From the NCBI GenBank assembly GCA_964019165.1, contig OZ025276.1, positions 1,798,001-1,862,000 of the forward strand: a DNA stretch of 64,000 nt, in the 5' to 3' direction. This DNA is from Mastigias papua. Its lineage: Eukaryota > Cnidaria > Scyphozoa > Rhizostomeae > Mastigiidae. Under the pieces are notes generated by a model. The model worked only from the letters and a program-made list of their open reading frames with translations, did not search any database and had not been told where the DNA came from. Below are positions 55,084 to 64,000 of the stretch, piece by piece; the stretch's first letter is position 1; each line of letters opens with the position of its first letter. Made by a program: the position numbers and the translations under genes.

Positions 55084-56167
55084 AATCATTAGGCCTAGAT
55101 AATCCACACTTTGACATGACCCATTGGAAATATTCATGATGTATATTGTCTACATCATGTTCTTTTACAAGATGTCTTCCGGCATACTCCATTTTATTGT
55201 CTGGCACATTGGAAAGCAAGCCATGTACTCTACCATGATAACCTGGCAAGTAATATAAGGCATCTGGCCTTCCAGAAATGGTGTCATGCCTTGATTTCCG
55301 CGTGAAATGGGTATTCCAATGCTCTTTGGCAACATCTAGCTCTTCTTGAAGTAAAGGTGCAAAATACAACCAGAAGCACTCATTTTGAACTGTAAAAGCA
55401 CGATTAAACTCACCAGTTTCGTCCAAGTCTTTGAACAGATTTATCCATCACTTTGTTCAGTTGTTCCTGAAATAAGACCACCAACACTCAATCCTTTGAT
55501 TTCTTGTTGATGGTACATAACAATGGCTATTGACATTATCTTTGAAGAAACAATGTATTGATGCCATAGTTCCATTCTCTGTTCCTATATCAGTTATTAA
55601 TTTGACTGGGCACCCTCCACATTCCTGAACTGCATCAAGGTAATACTTTGCACTGTTATCAGGATTGTTATTGGAACCCGTAATATAAAGCCACATTATT
55701 TTTTGGCTCCAGCCATCAATGCAGGCATGGATTGGGAAACCAAATGGCTTCAACTTATCATAGCCGTCACAGTGCCAAGGGTACTTGGGACCAATATTAT
55801 GGTATGTTCGTCTCTTCAACACGTGACGACGTCTTTCTTCAGTTCCCTCTGGATCCATTTCCTTTGGGAGTTTCTAAACAACTATGTGTGGAGCACTAAC
55901 ACCTTGCATTTGTAGAGTGTGCTATACATGCCTGTAGCCTACCTTACAGCCTGGACCATCCAGTTGCTTTCTAATACCCTCATGCACCTCCATTTCATTG
56001 TAATTGGTGTCTTGTCTTTTCAGTCCAAAATCCTTCATCTGTCTTTTCAATGTTGCAATACGTAAACATCTGTCATGATTCTTTTCAAGAAACAGTCAAA
56101 TTTCCTCGTAGGTGAAACCTCTGTTACAGTAACTTGTTACCAAGGACTTCTAGTCGTTGCCCGCCAT
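55084..56167 (-). pseudogene. Integrase-core (DDE) transposase of the 53.5-56.4 kb element
   Basis: The likely ATG is at 56165-56167 (MAGND), with a TAG six codons in and a TGA at about codon 29. An HTH-like N-terminus follows: LEKNHDRCLRIATLKRQMKD, FGLKRQ. After MDPEGTEERRRHVLKRRTYH the catalytic core begins: WHCDGYDKLKPFGFPIHACI (first Asp), LITDIGTENGTMASI (second Asp) and NQRIECWWSYFRNN (Glu, 33 residues after the second Asp). A C-terminal region has WNTHFTRKSRHDTISGRPDA and LYYLPGYHG. Several stops inactivate it. The same architecture is known to me as uncharacterised integrase-core proteins of invertebrates and fish. The gene starts about 230 bp from the element's right end. Confidence 0.75.
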
Positions 56168-56218
56168 CTCGAATTTCTAGAAACTATACTATCATTGATA
56201 CGAGCATAGCTGTGATTG

Positions 56219-56380
56219 AGAACTTTTGCCGTGATGTTTCAACAACCGTTTGCCATGATGTTTCAAACAACTTTTGCTGTGATATGTCAAAAAACGCTTG
56301 CTGTGATGTTTTAAACAACTTTTGCCGTGATGTTTCAACACACTTTTGCCGTGATGTTTCAACAAACTTATGCCGTGATA
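56219..56380 (-). repeat. Right array of the 24-bp tandem repeat (inverted)
   Basis: About six to seven units of TTTTGCCGTGATGTTTCAAC-type sequence, the complement of the left array. A plus-strand open frame reading FCRDVSTHFCRDVSTN through it is a by-product of the repeat. Confidence 0.9.
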
Positions 56381-57217
56381 CTTATGGGCCACCGTACATT
56401 TCAGATAATGTACGAGTGTCAAAAGAGAGATTTGATCATTTGTACAGTCTCCTAGAGGAAAGGATAGGTAAGAGAGATACGCGCTTTGGTAGTTCTCAGC
56501 AACCTCTCAGTTACTCTTGTCGACTTAGCTGTATGACAGTCAGCAACATAATCAAGGATGTTTGTGATGCAATGTACGATGTTCTCTCTCCAATTTAGTT
56601 GAAACTACCTGCATATGTCGACCAATGGAAATGTATGAGCAACAAGTTTGAAACTTTCTGGGATATGCCACATGTTATTGGAGCTATCGATGGAAAGCAT
56701 ATACCCAATGACTGCCCGAAAGGGACTGGCTCACACTTTTATAACTATAAGGGGTTCTTCAGCATAGTATTACTTGCCATTTGTAATGCAAGGTATACTT
56801 TCATATTGGTTGACATAGGCCAATATGGCAGCAATACTGATAGTGGAGTGTTGTTGAACTCCAAGATTGGCCAACAGTTTGAGGAGACTTCTCTAGAAAT
56901 TCCCTGAGTAGAGAACTTAAATGAATGCCACTTAGACAATTGCAATACTATTTAGTTGGAGATGAAATATTCCCTCTAAAGAGGTGGCTGATGTGTCCTT
57001 ACCCTGGAAAACGTAGTGAAGAGCAACAAGTATATAATGATAGATTATCTAGTGTACGTGGGTAATAGAGAATATATTTGGTATCTTTGTTGCAAGATGG
57101 AGGCTATTACAGTCACCTATTAGGGCAGCAAAAGAAAATAGTGTCCGCTTTGCTATGGCTGTGATTTGCATTCATAAGTATTTAAGGCAAACAGAAAATG
57201 CGCTCTACTGTCAAACT

Positions 57218-58998
57218 GCCTTCAAAGGCTCACGGCTGTGATAACATTTCTATAGCTATGAGTAAGATATGTGACTTCACGATAGTTGAACCCCTTTGCA
57301 TGATCTTTGAGAAATGCCTTGAAACAGGTCATTATCCTTCAACTTGGAAGAAAGTAAACATAATCCCAGTTCATAAGAAGAGTAGCAGACAAAACAAACA
57401 TAAGTAACACCCTATTTCTTTGCTTCATGTTTTTGGAGAATTGTTTGACGAACTACTGTTTGATTCAATGTACAAATACCTTTGTACTAATGGCCTCTTG
57501 ACTGACCATCAAGTGGGTTTTTGTCCTTGTGATTCAACAATAAATCAGTTATTATCCATATCTCATAAAATCTATTCTGGTTTTGAAGAAAGGCCTAGCA
57601 GGGAAACATGTGCTGGTCCCTTAGATTTCTCTAAGGCTTTTGACAGGGTATGGCACGAGGGGCTACTGTATAAACTTGAGTGTAATGGCATATCTGGTAA
57701 TCTCCTCTAACTCATTTGAAATTTCCTTTCAAATCATAAGCAAAGGGTATTGTTAAATGGTAAAATTCTGAATAAGCAGGCATATCTGCGGGAGTCCCCA
57801 AGGATCAGTTTTTGGACCTCTTCTCTTCCTTGTCTACATTAATGACCTTGTTGGGAATGTAAGATGTGATATAAAGCTATTTACTGATGATATGTCACTC
57901 TTTTCAGTTGTCTATGATAAGTCAAAAACTGCAGCAGAGCTAGACAGGGATTTGGAATAAGTGCACATATGGGCTTGGCAATGGAAAATGACATTTAATA
58001 CTGAGAAAACTGAAGAGGTCATCTTCTCCACCAAGAGAGTTAAACCAATCCACCACCTTTGTCTTTTGGTGATGATGATGTAGTAACAAAGAGTGAGCAC
58101 AAACATCTTGGCATGATTCTTGATTCAATGCTAGATTTTCAAAGTCACATCAAAGAGGCGATACAAAAAGCGAGGTGAGGAATTGGGATAATATGATGCT
58201 TTTCCATATATGTTTCAAGAGATGCATTAGATCAAATATATAGGCTTTATGTTCGACTACATGTTGATTATGGAGATATTATTTATCATAAATATGATCC
58301 CCAAATGCATCTAAACTTTACACAGTGACTTGAACAGACTCATTGTTGCGCTGCCCTTGCGGTGACAGGTGCATGGAGAGGAACAAGTAGGGAACATCTT
58401 TACAAGGAACGTGGTTGCGAGACGTTGTATCACAGAAGATGGTATAGATGACCATGCCATTTTATTACTTTGATACAATTCCACTCCCCAAATTATTTGT
58501 TTGTTGAAATTCCCCCACATGTGATCTTGAACACCTACTTTTAACATGTACTTTTTGAGTGGAATTTGCTTGATGATGACACAAAAAACTCGACAACAAT
58601 GGTTGAGTTCAAACGTACATTACTTCCTATGATAAGACCCAAAAAGAATTCAGTTTACGGTATAAATTATATTGTCGGTGTCAGACACTTGTAAAACAGT
58701 GCAACTAAATGGACTAAATAAGCACAGATTCAGACATAACTTCGACTGTCAAGGTCCTGTCTGCCTGTGTGGTATTGCTAATGACGATTGTGAACATTTC
58801 CTCCTGCACTGCCCCCTTTTTGAAGAACCTCAGAGATCTCTTTGTCAGCTTACCCGATATTTCTGGGTTGGATATAGCAGGACTGGACCCACAATCCCTA
58901 AGGCATTTAATGCTGTTTGGAAATCCAGATCTGACCCTAATAGCCAACAGAATGATAATGGAAATTATATCAAGGCAACAAAGAGGCTCGACTGAAGA
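57218..58998 (+). pseudogene. LINE reverse transcriptase (CR1/jockey-like), decayed
   Basis: The frames give HGCDNISIAMSKICDFTIVE, STWKKVNIIPVHKKSSRQ, GLLTDHQVGFCPCDSTINQL and LDFSKAFDRVWHEGLLYKLE. After a frame change comes LFTDDMSLFSVVYD, where the usual FADD catalytic motif reads FTDD. Further on are HLGMILDSMLDFQSHIKEAI and, at the C-terminus, HRFRHNFDCQGPVCLCG with DDCEHFLLHCPLF, a zinc-knuckle-like ending common in this LINE group. Stops and shifts are numerous. Confidence 0.82.
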
Positions 58999-59400
58999 GC
59001 ATTTCATAAGTAAGCAGCATCCCTTTCCCAACATCTTCTTTGTGTACCTTAGTTCTTTTTGTAGATAACTTCTGCCTCGCATTTGGTGTTAGGTGATATA
59101 TCTGACAATTGTTTAATTTCATCTTTCCGTGCTGCTCAATGCCTAGCACCAAAAGTTGTCCAAATCCTCCATATCTGCTGATATTATTTCCTGACATCAA
59201 AAGTGAGACAGACATTAAACAACATTTTGTTGTTTTCTTTTCTCTATACTTTGTTTGTTTGTTTTTTCCTCATAAATTTCAAATTATGACTTGTAAGTGC
59301 CTTTCATGGTGGGACTATGATGACCTAGTGTCCATTCTTGTCATGATCGGCACAGTAGTTGTATTTTTGTCTTTTGTATTTTTATTGATTATAAAAAACT
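57218..59400 (+). mobile_element. 5'-truncated LINE (CR1/jockey-like) in Harbinger D
   Basis: The insert lies between two copies of AAACT (57213-57217 and 59396-59400), and Harbinger D coding sequence resumes right after it. The 5' end falls inside the RT domain, and the 3' end is a short A-rich TTATAAAAA tail. From about 58990 to 59395 there is a 3' untranslated region. The hydrophobic frame at 59109-59411 is probably not a gene. Confidence 0.82.
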
Positions 59401-59585
59401 GGTTTCATTGATTGTGAAGATAGCACTGGACGCCTAAAACCAGGGGAATTAAGAAATATTGTTGCCTCTGATAATGGAGGCTTCCAAAGCATGCCCAATA
59501 TTCGTGGATTGTGTTATGCAGTATCTGTCATAGATATGAGAAGTGCAATTAGAGACTTTGTGAACAGTCCACCCGGCTCTGTACC

Positions 59586-60209
59586 ATGGCAACTAGAGCA
59601 CGTGAGAGGGACTGGAGAGAAGCAATAACTTATACGTCTATTTTGAACAGAACTAGTAGCAAATGTCACTTTTTTGTTACAATAGTACTAACAATACTTC
59701 CTTACTTCAACAAAGTTATTGATCAATGTCCTTGTTTTGCACAGTATTTTGAAAAGTTATCTGTCCTCTCTGTTCTGGCTTGTGGAGTGCATAGGGTTAA
59801 GACTTGGATGAAAAGCTGGGAAAGTGGGTTCAGAAGGAATGTGAGGACCCTGTGGCCCATGTGGGATGGAATGGTACCAGACATGATGTACCCTCAAGAG
59901 AGTCTAAACAACATTCTTCATGCTGTGTCAAAGATCAAAGATATTTCTATTCAAATCAAAGAAAGGGGCAAAAGCAGTTTTGAGGCCATCTGTAAGGAGA
60001 AACCTATGATAGGAGATATTCACAAAATTGATGATCTGTCTCTGTTGCTTGATCCATCTCATCAACCTACAGTTCTAAATGATCTACAACAAGAGAAATT
60101 GGTGGAATTAGGATCTTGCCAACCAAAGGTGAAGACATATTGTCAGATTTGCCTGAAAGAAAGCAATGCCAGTTTGTTTATGGCTGGTTTAAGGACTATC
60201 CATATCTAG
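59586..60209 (+). CDS. Open frame of 207 codons, unrecognised
   Basis: An uninterrupted frame that overlaps the last 15 codons of Harbinger D in another frame and then continues alone. Segments such as MWDGMVPDMMYPQESLNNIL and the C-terminal TYCQICLKESNASLFM (two Cys of a possible zinc site) match no family I recognise. The absence of stops over 600 bp in otherwise decayed surroundings is the only argument for it. From 60210 to 60490 nothing else is seen. Confidence 0.3.
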   Translation: MATRARERDWREAITYTSILNRTSSKCHFFVTIVLTILPYFNKVIDQCPCFAQYFEKLSVLSVLACGVHRVKTWMKSWESGFRRNVRTLWPMWDGMVPDMMYPQESLNNILHAVSKIKDISIQIKERGKSSFEAICKEKPMIGDIHKIDDLSLLLDPSHQPTVLNDLQQEKLVELGSCQPKVKTYCQICLKESNASLFMAGLRTIHI

Positions 60210-60499
60210 AGTATAGTATACAAAATGTCATGCTTGGTTTGCTGTTTGTTTCCAACCTGATGGACTGTGTTCCTGGGATCGTATGAAGAGTAAAGACGAA
60301 GACAAGAAAGGTCCAGTGGCTTTGCACTTTCCAGTGACGCAAATAAGGCTGCACTTGCAGATCATATGCATTTTGCAGATTCTATTCACCAAGGTTATGG
60401 CAACAGTGGTAACAGCACATGTATTCTTCACGCGAAATATTTGTCAATGGAATTGCTGAGTGTTTGGATATCAAGCCAGATGATCGTTAACATTGGAAG

Positions 60500-61303
60500 G
60501 TTGTTTATAAATATAGAATTCCTAATGGTCATTTTGAAGAACTAATAAATGAAGCCCTACAGGATGAAACTGGTTTAAATGTAAATGGAGTGGTTATCAC
60601 TAATATACGATCTGCTGATGACTCTGTATTGCTAGCTAACACAGAAGATTTACAAAGACAAGTTGATAAGGTAAATGAGAGCGGCACAGCTTTTGGCATG
60701 GAGTTGAATACGAAAAAGACAAAGGGTATGGTAATGGAAAAGCAGCCCGGAATGAAAATAACAATAAAGTCAAATGGGATAGCATTAGGGCAAGTAAATA
60801 AATATAAATATCTTGGCACACTTATCACAGCAGATACGAGATGCATGCAGGAAATGAAGAGGAGAATAGGAATAGCAAAGAAATCATTCTGGGAGTTGAA
60901 AGAACTAATGAAAAGTAATGTAAATATGAAGACAAAGAAAAGTCTGCTAAATTTGTATATATTTTCACTAGTAACATATGGTTGTGAAGCATGGACAATA
61001 GGCAGAGAAGCAGCAAGAAAAATAAATGCATTTGAAACATGGTGCTATCTCAGAATACTAAATATTAGCTGGGTAAGCAAAACTATGAACAAGCAAGTAT
61101 ATGACCAATTAAATGATAGACCCACTCTAGTAAAGAAGATCGCTAAACGAAAATCATTCTTTGGCCATATTGTAAGAAGTCCAAATCTAAATTTGGTTGG
61201 TAACATCATGGAAGGATTTATAGATGGGAAAAAATCAAAGGGAAGACCTCGAAGAATGTGGATTGATGACATCAAGGAATGGACCAACATTAGAAAATAT
61301 TGA
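60500..61303 (+). pseudogene. LINE RT C-terminal part
   Basis: After INEALQDETGLNVNGVVITN comes IRSADDSVLLANTEDLQRQV, where the usual YADD box reads SADD. FGMELNTKKTKGMVMEKQPG, YKYLGTLITADTRCMQEMKR and VTYGCEAWTIGREAARKI follow. Then come KSFFGHIVRSPNLN and GKKSKGRPRRMWIDDIKEW, a post-RT block shared with many invertebrate LINEs. The frame is open for 237 codons from 60590. Without the fingers and palm it cannot be active. Confidence 0.78.
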
Positions 61304-61410
61304 AAATTGAAAAGGAAGGAACAGTGTAGAGAAAAATGGAGATCTATGATAGGCAACCTTTGACTGCTCGAGGACGCTACAGAAATAGAATAGAATAGAA
61401 TGGTCATTTT
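60500..61410 (+). mobile_element. 5'-truncated LINE with pentamer tail
   Basis: The C-terminal part of a non-LTR reverse transcriptase is followed by about 70 bp of untranslated sequence and a tail of AATAG units (about 61381-61400). This is a typical LINE 3' end. The 5' end is undefined near 60500. Confidence 0.7.
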
Positions 61411-61488
61411 AGAAGGAGAGCCCTTGAAGGCAGTGCATGGAGGAAGTAGTGTTTTCTGAAATCAGCACATAAGCAAACTCGCAGAAGT

Positions 61489-61695
61489 GTGGCCTATTCT
61501 GTGGGACTTGAAGGTAGAAATTGGTTCTTCATATTGCTGCTTTGTGGAGATGTGGAATTAAACCCTGGGCCAACAAATCAACAGAAGAATAGTAAATCCA
61601 TTAAGGCTAATGAAACTCATGGACTTTCTGAAATTCTCCTGCTCCTTGAAAAGACAATTGAATGTGGTCAAGAGAGTAACGGTAAATGGCTCTGA
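61489..61695 (+). CDS. Short ORF with a 2A-like ribosome-skipping motif
   Basis: The ORF encodes RNWFFILLLCGDVELNPGP in its first 27 residues. The sequence DVELNPGP is the consensus of 2A peptides (D-V/I-E-x-N-P-G-P), here preceded by a hydrophobic stretch as usual. It is followed by 40 more residues (TNQQKNSKSIKANETHGLSE on). Such motifs occur near the N-terminus of ORFs in several non-LTR retrotransposons, so it is probably the 5' scrap of a LINE. The frame ends at 61695, before BEL-4 sequence. Confidence 0.6.
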   Translation: MAYSVGLEGRNWFFILLLCGDVELNPGPTNQQKNSKSIKANETHGLSEILLLLEKTIECGQESNGKWL

Positions 61696-61719
61696 TCAAG
61701 ATCAATGGTCTTTATTCCT

Positions 61720-62990
61720 TTAGCACGCTCTTTCTTTGGAATAGAAGCAATAACTTCCCAGTCATTTGATACACATTTAGTAAGTCTGACTCCTCTGGCA
61801 GCACACATTTTTGTTAATTTGGGAATTGCTGAGCAAAAGATAATAAAATGGACTCAAAGAATTGAATTTGATACTACCAGTAAGAATCTTGAGAGATCAG
61901 CCACAGGAAGACTGAACAGAGGAACAGAAAGAGAAAGAAAGCATCTGTTATGCAAAAAGTAATCTACAGCTGGATCCTTTTCTCAATAAAGATGGAACTT
62001 TACATGTTGGTGGCTAGTTACGAAGATCGCTACTGAATGAGGATTTGAAGCATCCAATAGTAAGTCCATCGAATGGTCGAATTCCTATTCTAATAGCAAG
62101 ACATTGTCATAGTTTAGTATGCCATGCTGGTCGAGGAATAACTGTAAATGAAATAAGAAGAGCAGGCTATTGGGTCATAAAGTGTGGGGCGATTGCTCGG
62201 AAGATGATATCAGAATGTACCTTGTGTCATTTTTTGAGAGGAAAAGGTAGCCAAAAAAAGATGGCTGACCTACCTAACGAGAGGGTGTCAATATCGCCTC
62301 CATTTACATATTGTGGTATTGATTACTTTCACCCATTTGTGATAAAGGAAAAGAGAAAAGAAGTCAAATGATATGGGAGTATTATCTACATGCTTAAGCA
62401 GTTATGCAGTGCATATAGAAATTTTAGATACTCTTGAGACCGATTCATTTATAGTGGCATTAAGATCATTCATTAGTATTCGCAGAGATGTGAGAGAAAT
62501 AAGTTCAGATTGGGGTACGAATCTTTTTGGTGCAAACAGAGAATTTCAACATGCAGTTGCAGAGAATGATCATGAGAGAAAAAAAGATGCCCTATTGTAT
62601 AAAGGGTGTGATTATCAGCTAATCAAATAGAACAGAAATCTACCAAGTGCCAGTAATATGGGCAGTGTATGGGAAAGACAAATTGACATCATGTTCAACA
62701 TCTAGTGAATGAATTCTGGCAACAATGATAGAAAGAATATCTAAGCAATTTACAGAAAAGACGAAAGTGGAATTCTCCTGAAAAGAATTTTGAAAAAGAT
62801 GATATCATTCTAGTAGCAGGTAAAGGCTTAACAAGAAATAAATGGCTGAAAGGCAAAGTAGTAGAAGTTTGAAAAGATGACCAAGGAATGGTATGAAGTG
62901 CAATACTCAAGACAGCTAACATCCAACATAGATAAATTGAAGTATTTACAAATGTACTTGAGTGGAGAAGCAGCACAAAAGGATTTCTGA
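61720..62990 (+). pseudogene. BEL/Pao integrase and C-terminal domain (BEL-4)
   Basis: A zinc-binding region (HCHSLVCHAGRGITVNEIRR, then ECTLCHFLRGKGSQKKMADL) leads into the integrase core: FTYCGIDYFHPFVIKEKRKE (first Asp), YAVHIEILDTLETDSFI and SSDWGTNLFGANREF. In the last, the second Asp is followed by W where Q or R is usual. Further on, in other frames, are ASNMGSVWERQ (Glu) and HLVNEFW ... FEKDDIILVAGKGLTRNKWL. A stop at 62369-62371 and later shifts break it. It has no RT or gag upstream. Confidence 0.8.
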
Positions 62991-62999
62991 CCTGCAACG

Positions 63000-64000
63000 T
63001 ACAAGTGACAAGTCCGAAGACACTATCACATTATTGGAAAAATGATTTGGTAACAAACAAATACACATACCTTATGCATGTACCTAGGGTAAGTTCAAAT
63101 GATGATTTACCTACACTATGTTTGCTATGCAACAAAATTGAAACTGCAACGAGAGGTCTACATTGGAGTGAAAAGCGATAGCTATAGTGTCATGCTATTG
63201 CCTGTTATAATGTCAAAATTACCATTGGAACTGTGTTTATTTATTAGTAGAAATTTTGAAGAAGAATGGAACATAGTTGTATTACTGGAAAAAGTGGGAG
63301 AAGAAATCTTGTTAAGAGAATAGTGCATGCTTTCTTAGATTGGAAATACCACTTGTCATACAGAGGAAGAATGCCATGAAAGTACACTAAATCAAACTCT
63401 ATCAAATTCAGAACAAATCTCAACAGCTTCAACTCTCGGTAGCAGAGAACAGAACTACACAAGTTCCCAGCTGTGTGTTTTGTAGTAGTACACATTTTTC
63501 CACAAGCTGCACAAAAGTCACTGATCCAAATGCGAGGTAGACAGTTCTTAGAGTATTGAGGAGATGTTGTGTATGCTAAGAGCAGGTGACATTAGCTGAG
63601 ACTGCACTTCTAGATCGAGGGCTTTCATTGCCAAGGAATGCACCATTCATTGATTTTTGAATCGCGTGCAGAAAATCAGAAATTCGCAGGGAACCAGCTA
63701 CACAGCCTGCAGGTAACATCTGCTATATGCTCACCACAGACCGTTCAACAAAACACAGCGTCCAATGCTCAAGTAAGTACTAACCTTTATCTCTCACAAG
63801 ATGTAGAACATCATGCTACTCTGCTACAAACTGCAGAAGCAGATGTCCAAAAAGTAGGTAATCCTTTTGAGAAGTGCAATGTAAGGGTTATGTTAGATTC
63901 GTGCTCTCAGAAGAGCTATATAACAACAAGATTGAGAGAATGATTAAATCTACCTACTGTTGCATCGAGTAAGTTTTTGATCAAAGAATTTGGAAACAAT
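63000..64000 (+). pseudogene. BEL/Pao gag-protease fragment (BEL-5), runs off window
   Basis: The gag part reads SSNDDLPTLCLLCNKIETAT and, after a shift, VKSDSYSVMLLPVIMSKLPL and EEEWNIVVLLEKVGEEILLR, the DUF1759-adjacent region. After a decayed cysteine region, the frame from 63638 leads to VRVMLDSCSQKSYITTRLRE. This is the protease active site with D-S-C in place of D-S/T-G. It may belong to the same element family as BEL-4, but the order (integrase before gag) shows two separate copies or a rearrangement. Confidence 0.75.

Larger units (their letters stand above)
53492..56396 (-). mobile_element. DNA transposon with integrase-core gene and tandem-repeat inverted ends
   Basis: The 2905-bp element starts TATGGTGGCC (53492) and ends with the complement of TACGGTGGCC (56396). 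A 6-bp target duplication, CATTTC, lies at 53486-53491 and 56397-56402. Just inside both ends are inverted arrays of a 24-bp unit around ATCACGGCAAAAGTTTGTTG. The single recognisable gene (minus, 55084-56167) is a DDE integrase-core protein. A hAT-type MITE (54459-54784) is nested within; 53777-54450 and 54793-55080 contain no gene. A 6-bp duplication and integrase-like transposase recall the IS3EU superfamily as I remember it; this was not checked. Confidence 0.82.
53324..59625 (+). pseudogene. HARBI1-like nuclease of Harbinger D, split by two insertions
   Basis: The N-terminal piece (53324-53491) reads RMFWVRDSFKHKTYSDYHDV and QELRLNNRK. The middle (56403-57217) reads VSKERFDHLYSLLEERIGKR, NIIKDVCDAMYDVLSP, PHVIGAIDGKHIPNDCP (first Asp) and NYKGFFSIVLLAICNARYTF. 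In another frame it continues YLVGDEIFPLKRWLMCPYPG (second Asp after Gly) and VIENIFGIF (Glu). The C-terminal piece after the LINE (59401-59625) reads CEDSTGRLKPGELRNIVASD, NIRG and PGSVPWQLEHVR. An integrase-core element (53492-56396) and a LINE (57218-59400) interrupt it, besides several stops. No Myb partner was recognised for this copy. Confidence 0.82.

Noticed and set aside
56134..56598. ORF with FCRDVST repeats as a repeat-containing protein
   Set aside because: The repeat part is the tandem array of the inserted element, and the rest belongs to the interrupted Harbinger D nuclease.
59109..59411. Hydrophobic ORF near a LINE 3' end
   Set aside because: It lies in the LINE 3' untranslated region and runs across the insertion boundary into Harbinger D.
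1..64000. Host single-copy genes, tRNA or rRNA genes
   Set aside because: None could be recognised; every long frame that I could identify belongs to a mobile element.

Overview
This is a eukaryotic, almost certainly metazoan, window built almost entirely of transposable elements nested inside one another. I find no convincing single-copy host gene, no rRNA or tRNA, and no prokaryotic feature. The element mix (PIF/Harbinger with a Myb partner, Kolobok with a THAP domain, BEL/Pao, Gypsy, Copia, LINEs, a Helitron, hAT) suggests an early-branching marine invertebrate of sponge or cnidarian grade. The species cannot be fixed from the sequence.

Layout. (1) Before 1 to 14334: Harbinger copy A (transposase +, Myb partner -). 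It is interrupted by a hAT element (64-2663), by Harbinger copy B (2989-8690, which itself holds a HARBI1-type Harbinger H, about 4753-7495), and by a Helitron-like insertion (10064-13052) that starts with a 540-bp foldback. (2) 15.3-26.0 kb: a minus-strand BEL/Pao remnant (BEL-3) split by a 9.6-kb Kolobok element (15729-25323). The Kolobok carries a THAP/DDE transposase, a plus-strand gene for a P2X7-receptor-C-terminus-like domain, and two later insertions (a small Gypsy, and HARBI1-type Harbinger E). (3) 26.0-32.6 kb: decayed Gypsy pieces, a LINE scrap, a 42-bp-arm inverted repeat and a HARBI1 fragment. (4) 32.7-50.8 kb: a five-level nest. Harbinger C contains a truncated BEL-2, which contains a gag-only Gypsy with 250-260-bp LTRs, which contains a nearly intact BEL-1 with almost identical 741/742-bp LTRs, which contains an intact-looking Harbinger F with perfect reading frames. 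Harbinger C also carries a non-autonomous hAT. (5) 50.9-53.0 kb: a minus-strand Copia remnant. (6) 53.3-59.6 kb: HARBI1-type Harbinger D, interrupted by a 2.9-kb element with an integrase-core (DDE) gene and inverted arrays of a 24-bp tandem repeat near both ends, and by a LINE. (7) 60.5-64 kb: a second LINE end, a short ORF with a 2A-like peptide, and BEL/Pao integrase, gag and protease pieces running off the window.

How the genes work together. In each autonomous Harbinger the plus- and minus-strand genes are the two halves of one system: a DDE nuclease and a Myb/SANT-type DNA-binding partner. In BEL-1 one polyprotein supplies gag, protease, reverse transcriptase, RNase H and integrase. The nesting gives a relative time order. 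Harbinger F is the youngest element in its nest, because it sits inside BEL-1, whose LTRs differ at only a few positions. In several places the target reading frame continues across the insertion point, so those insertion ends can be placed to the base.

The items most worth following up are the integrase-core element at 53492-56396, the P2X7-like gene inside Kolobok, the Helitron with two facing 3' ends, Harbinger F, and the 2A-like peptide. All identifications are by eye from motifs; no database search was run.
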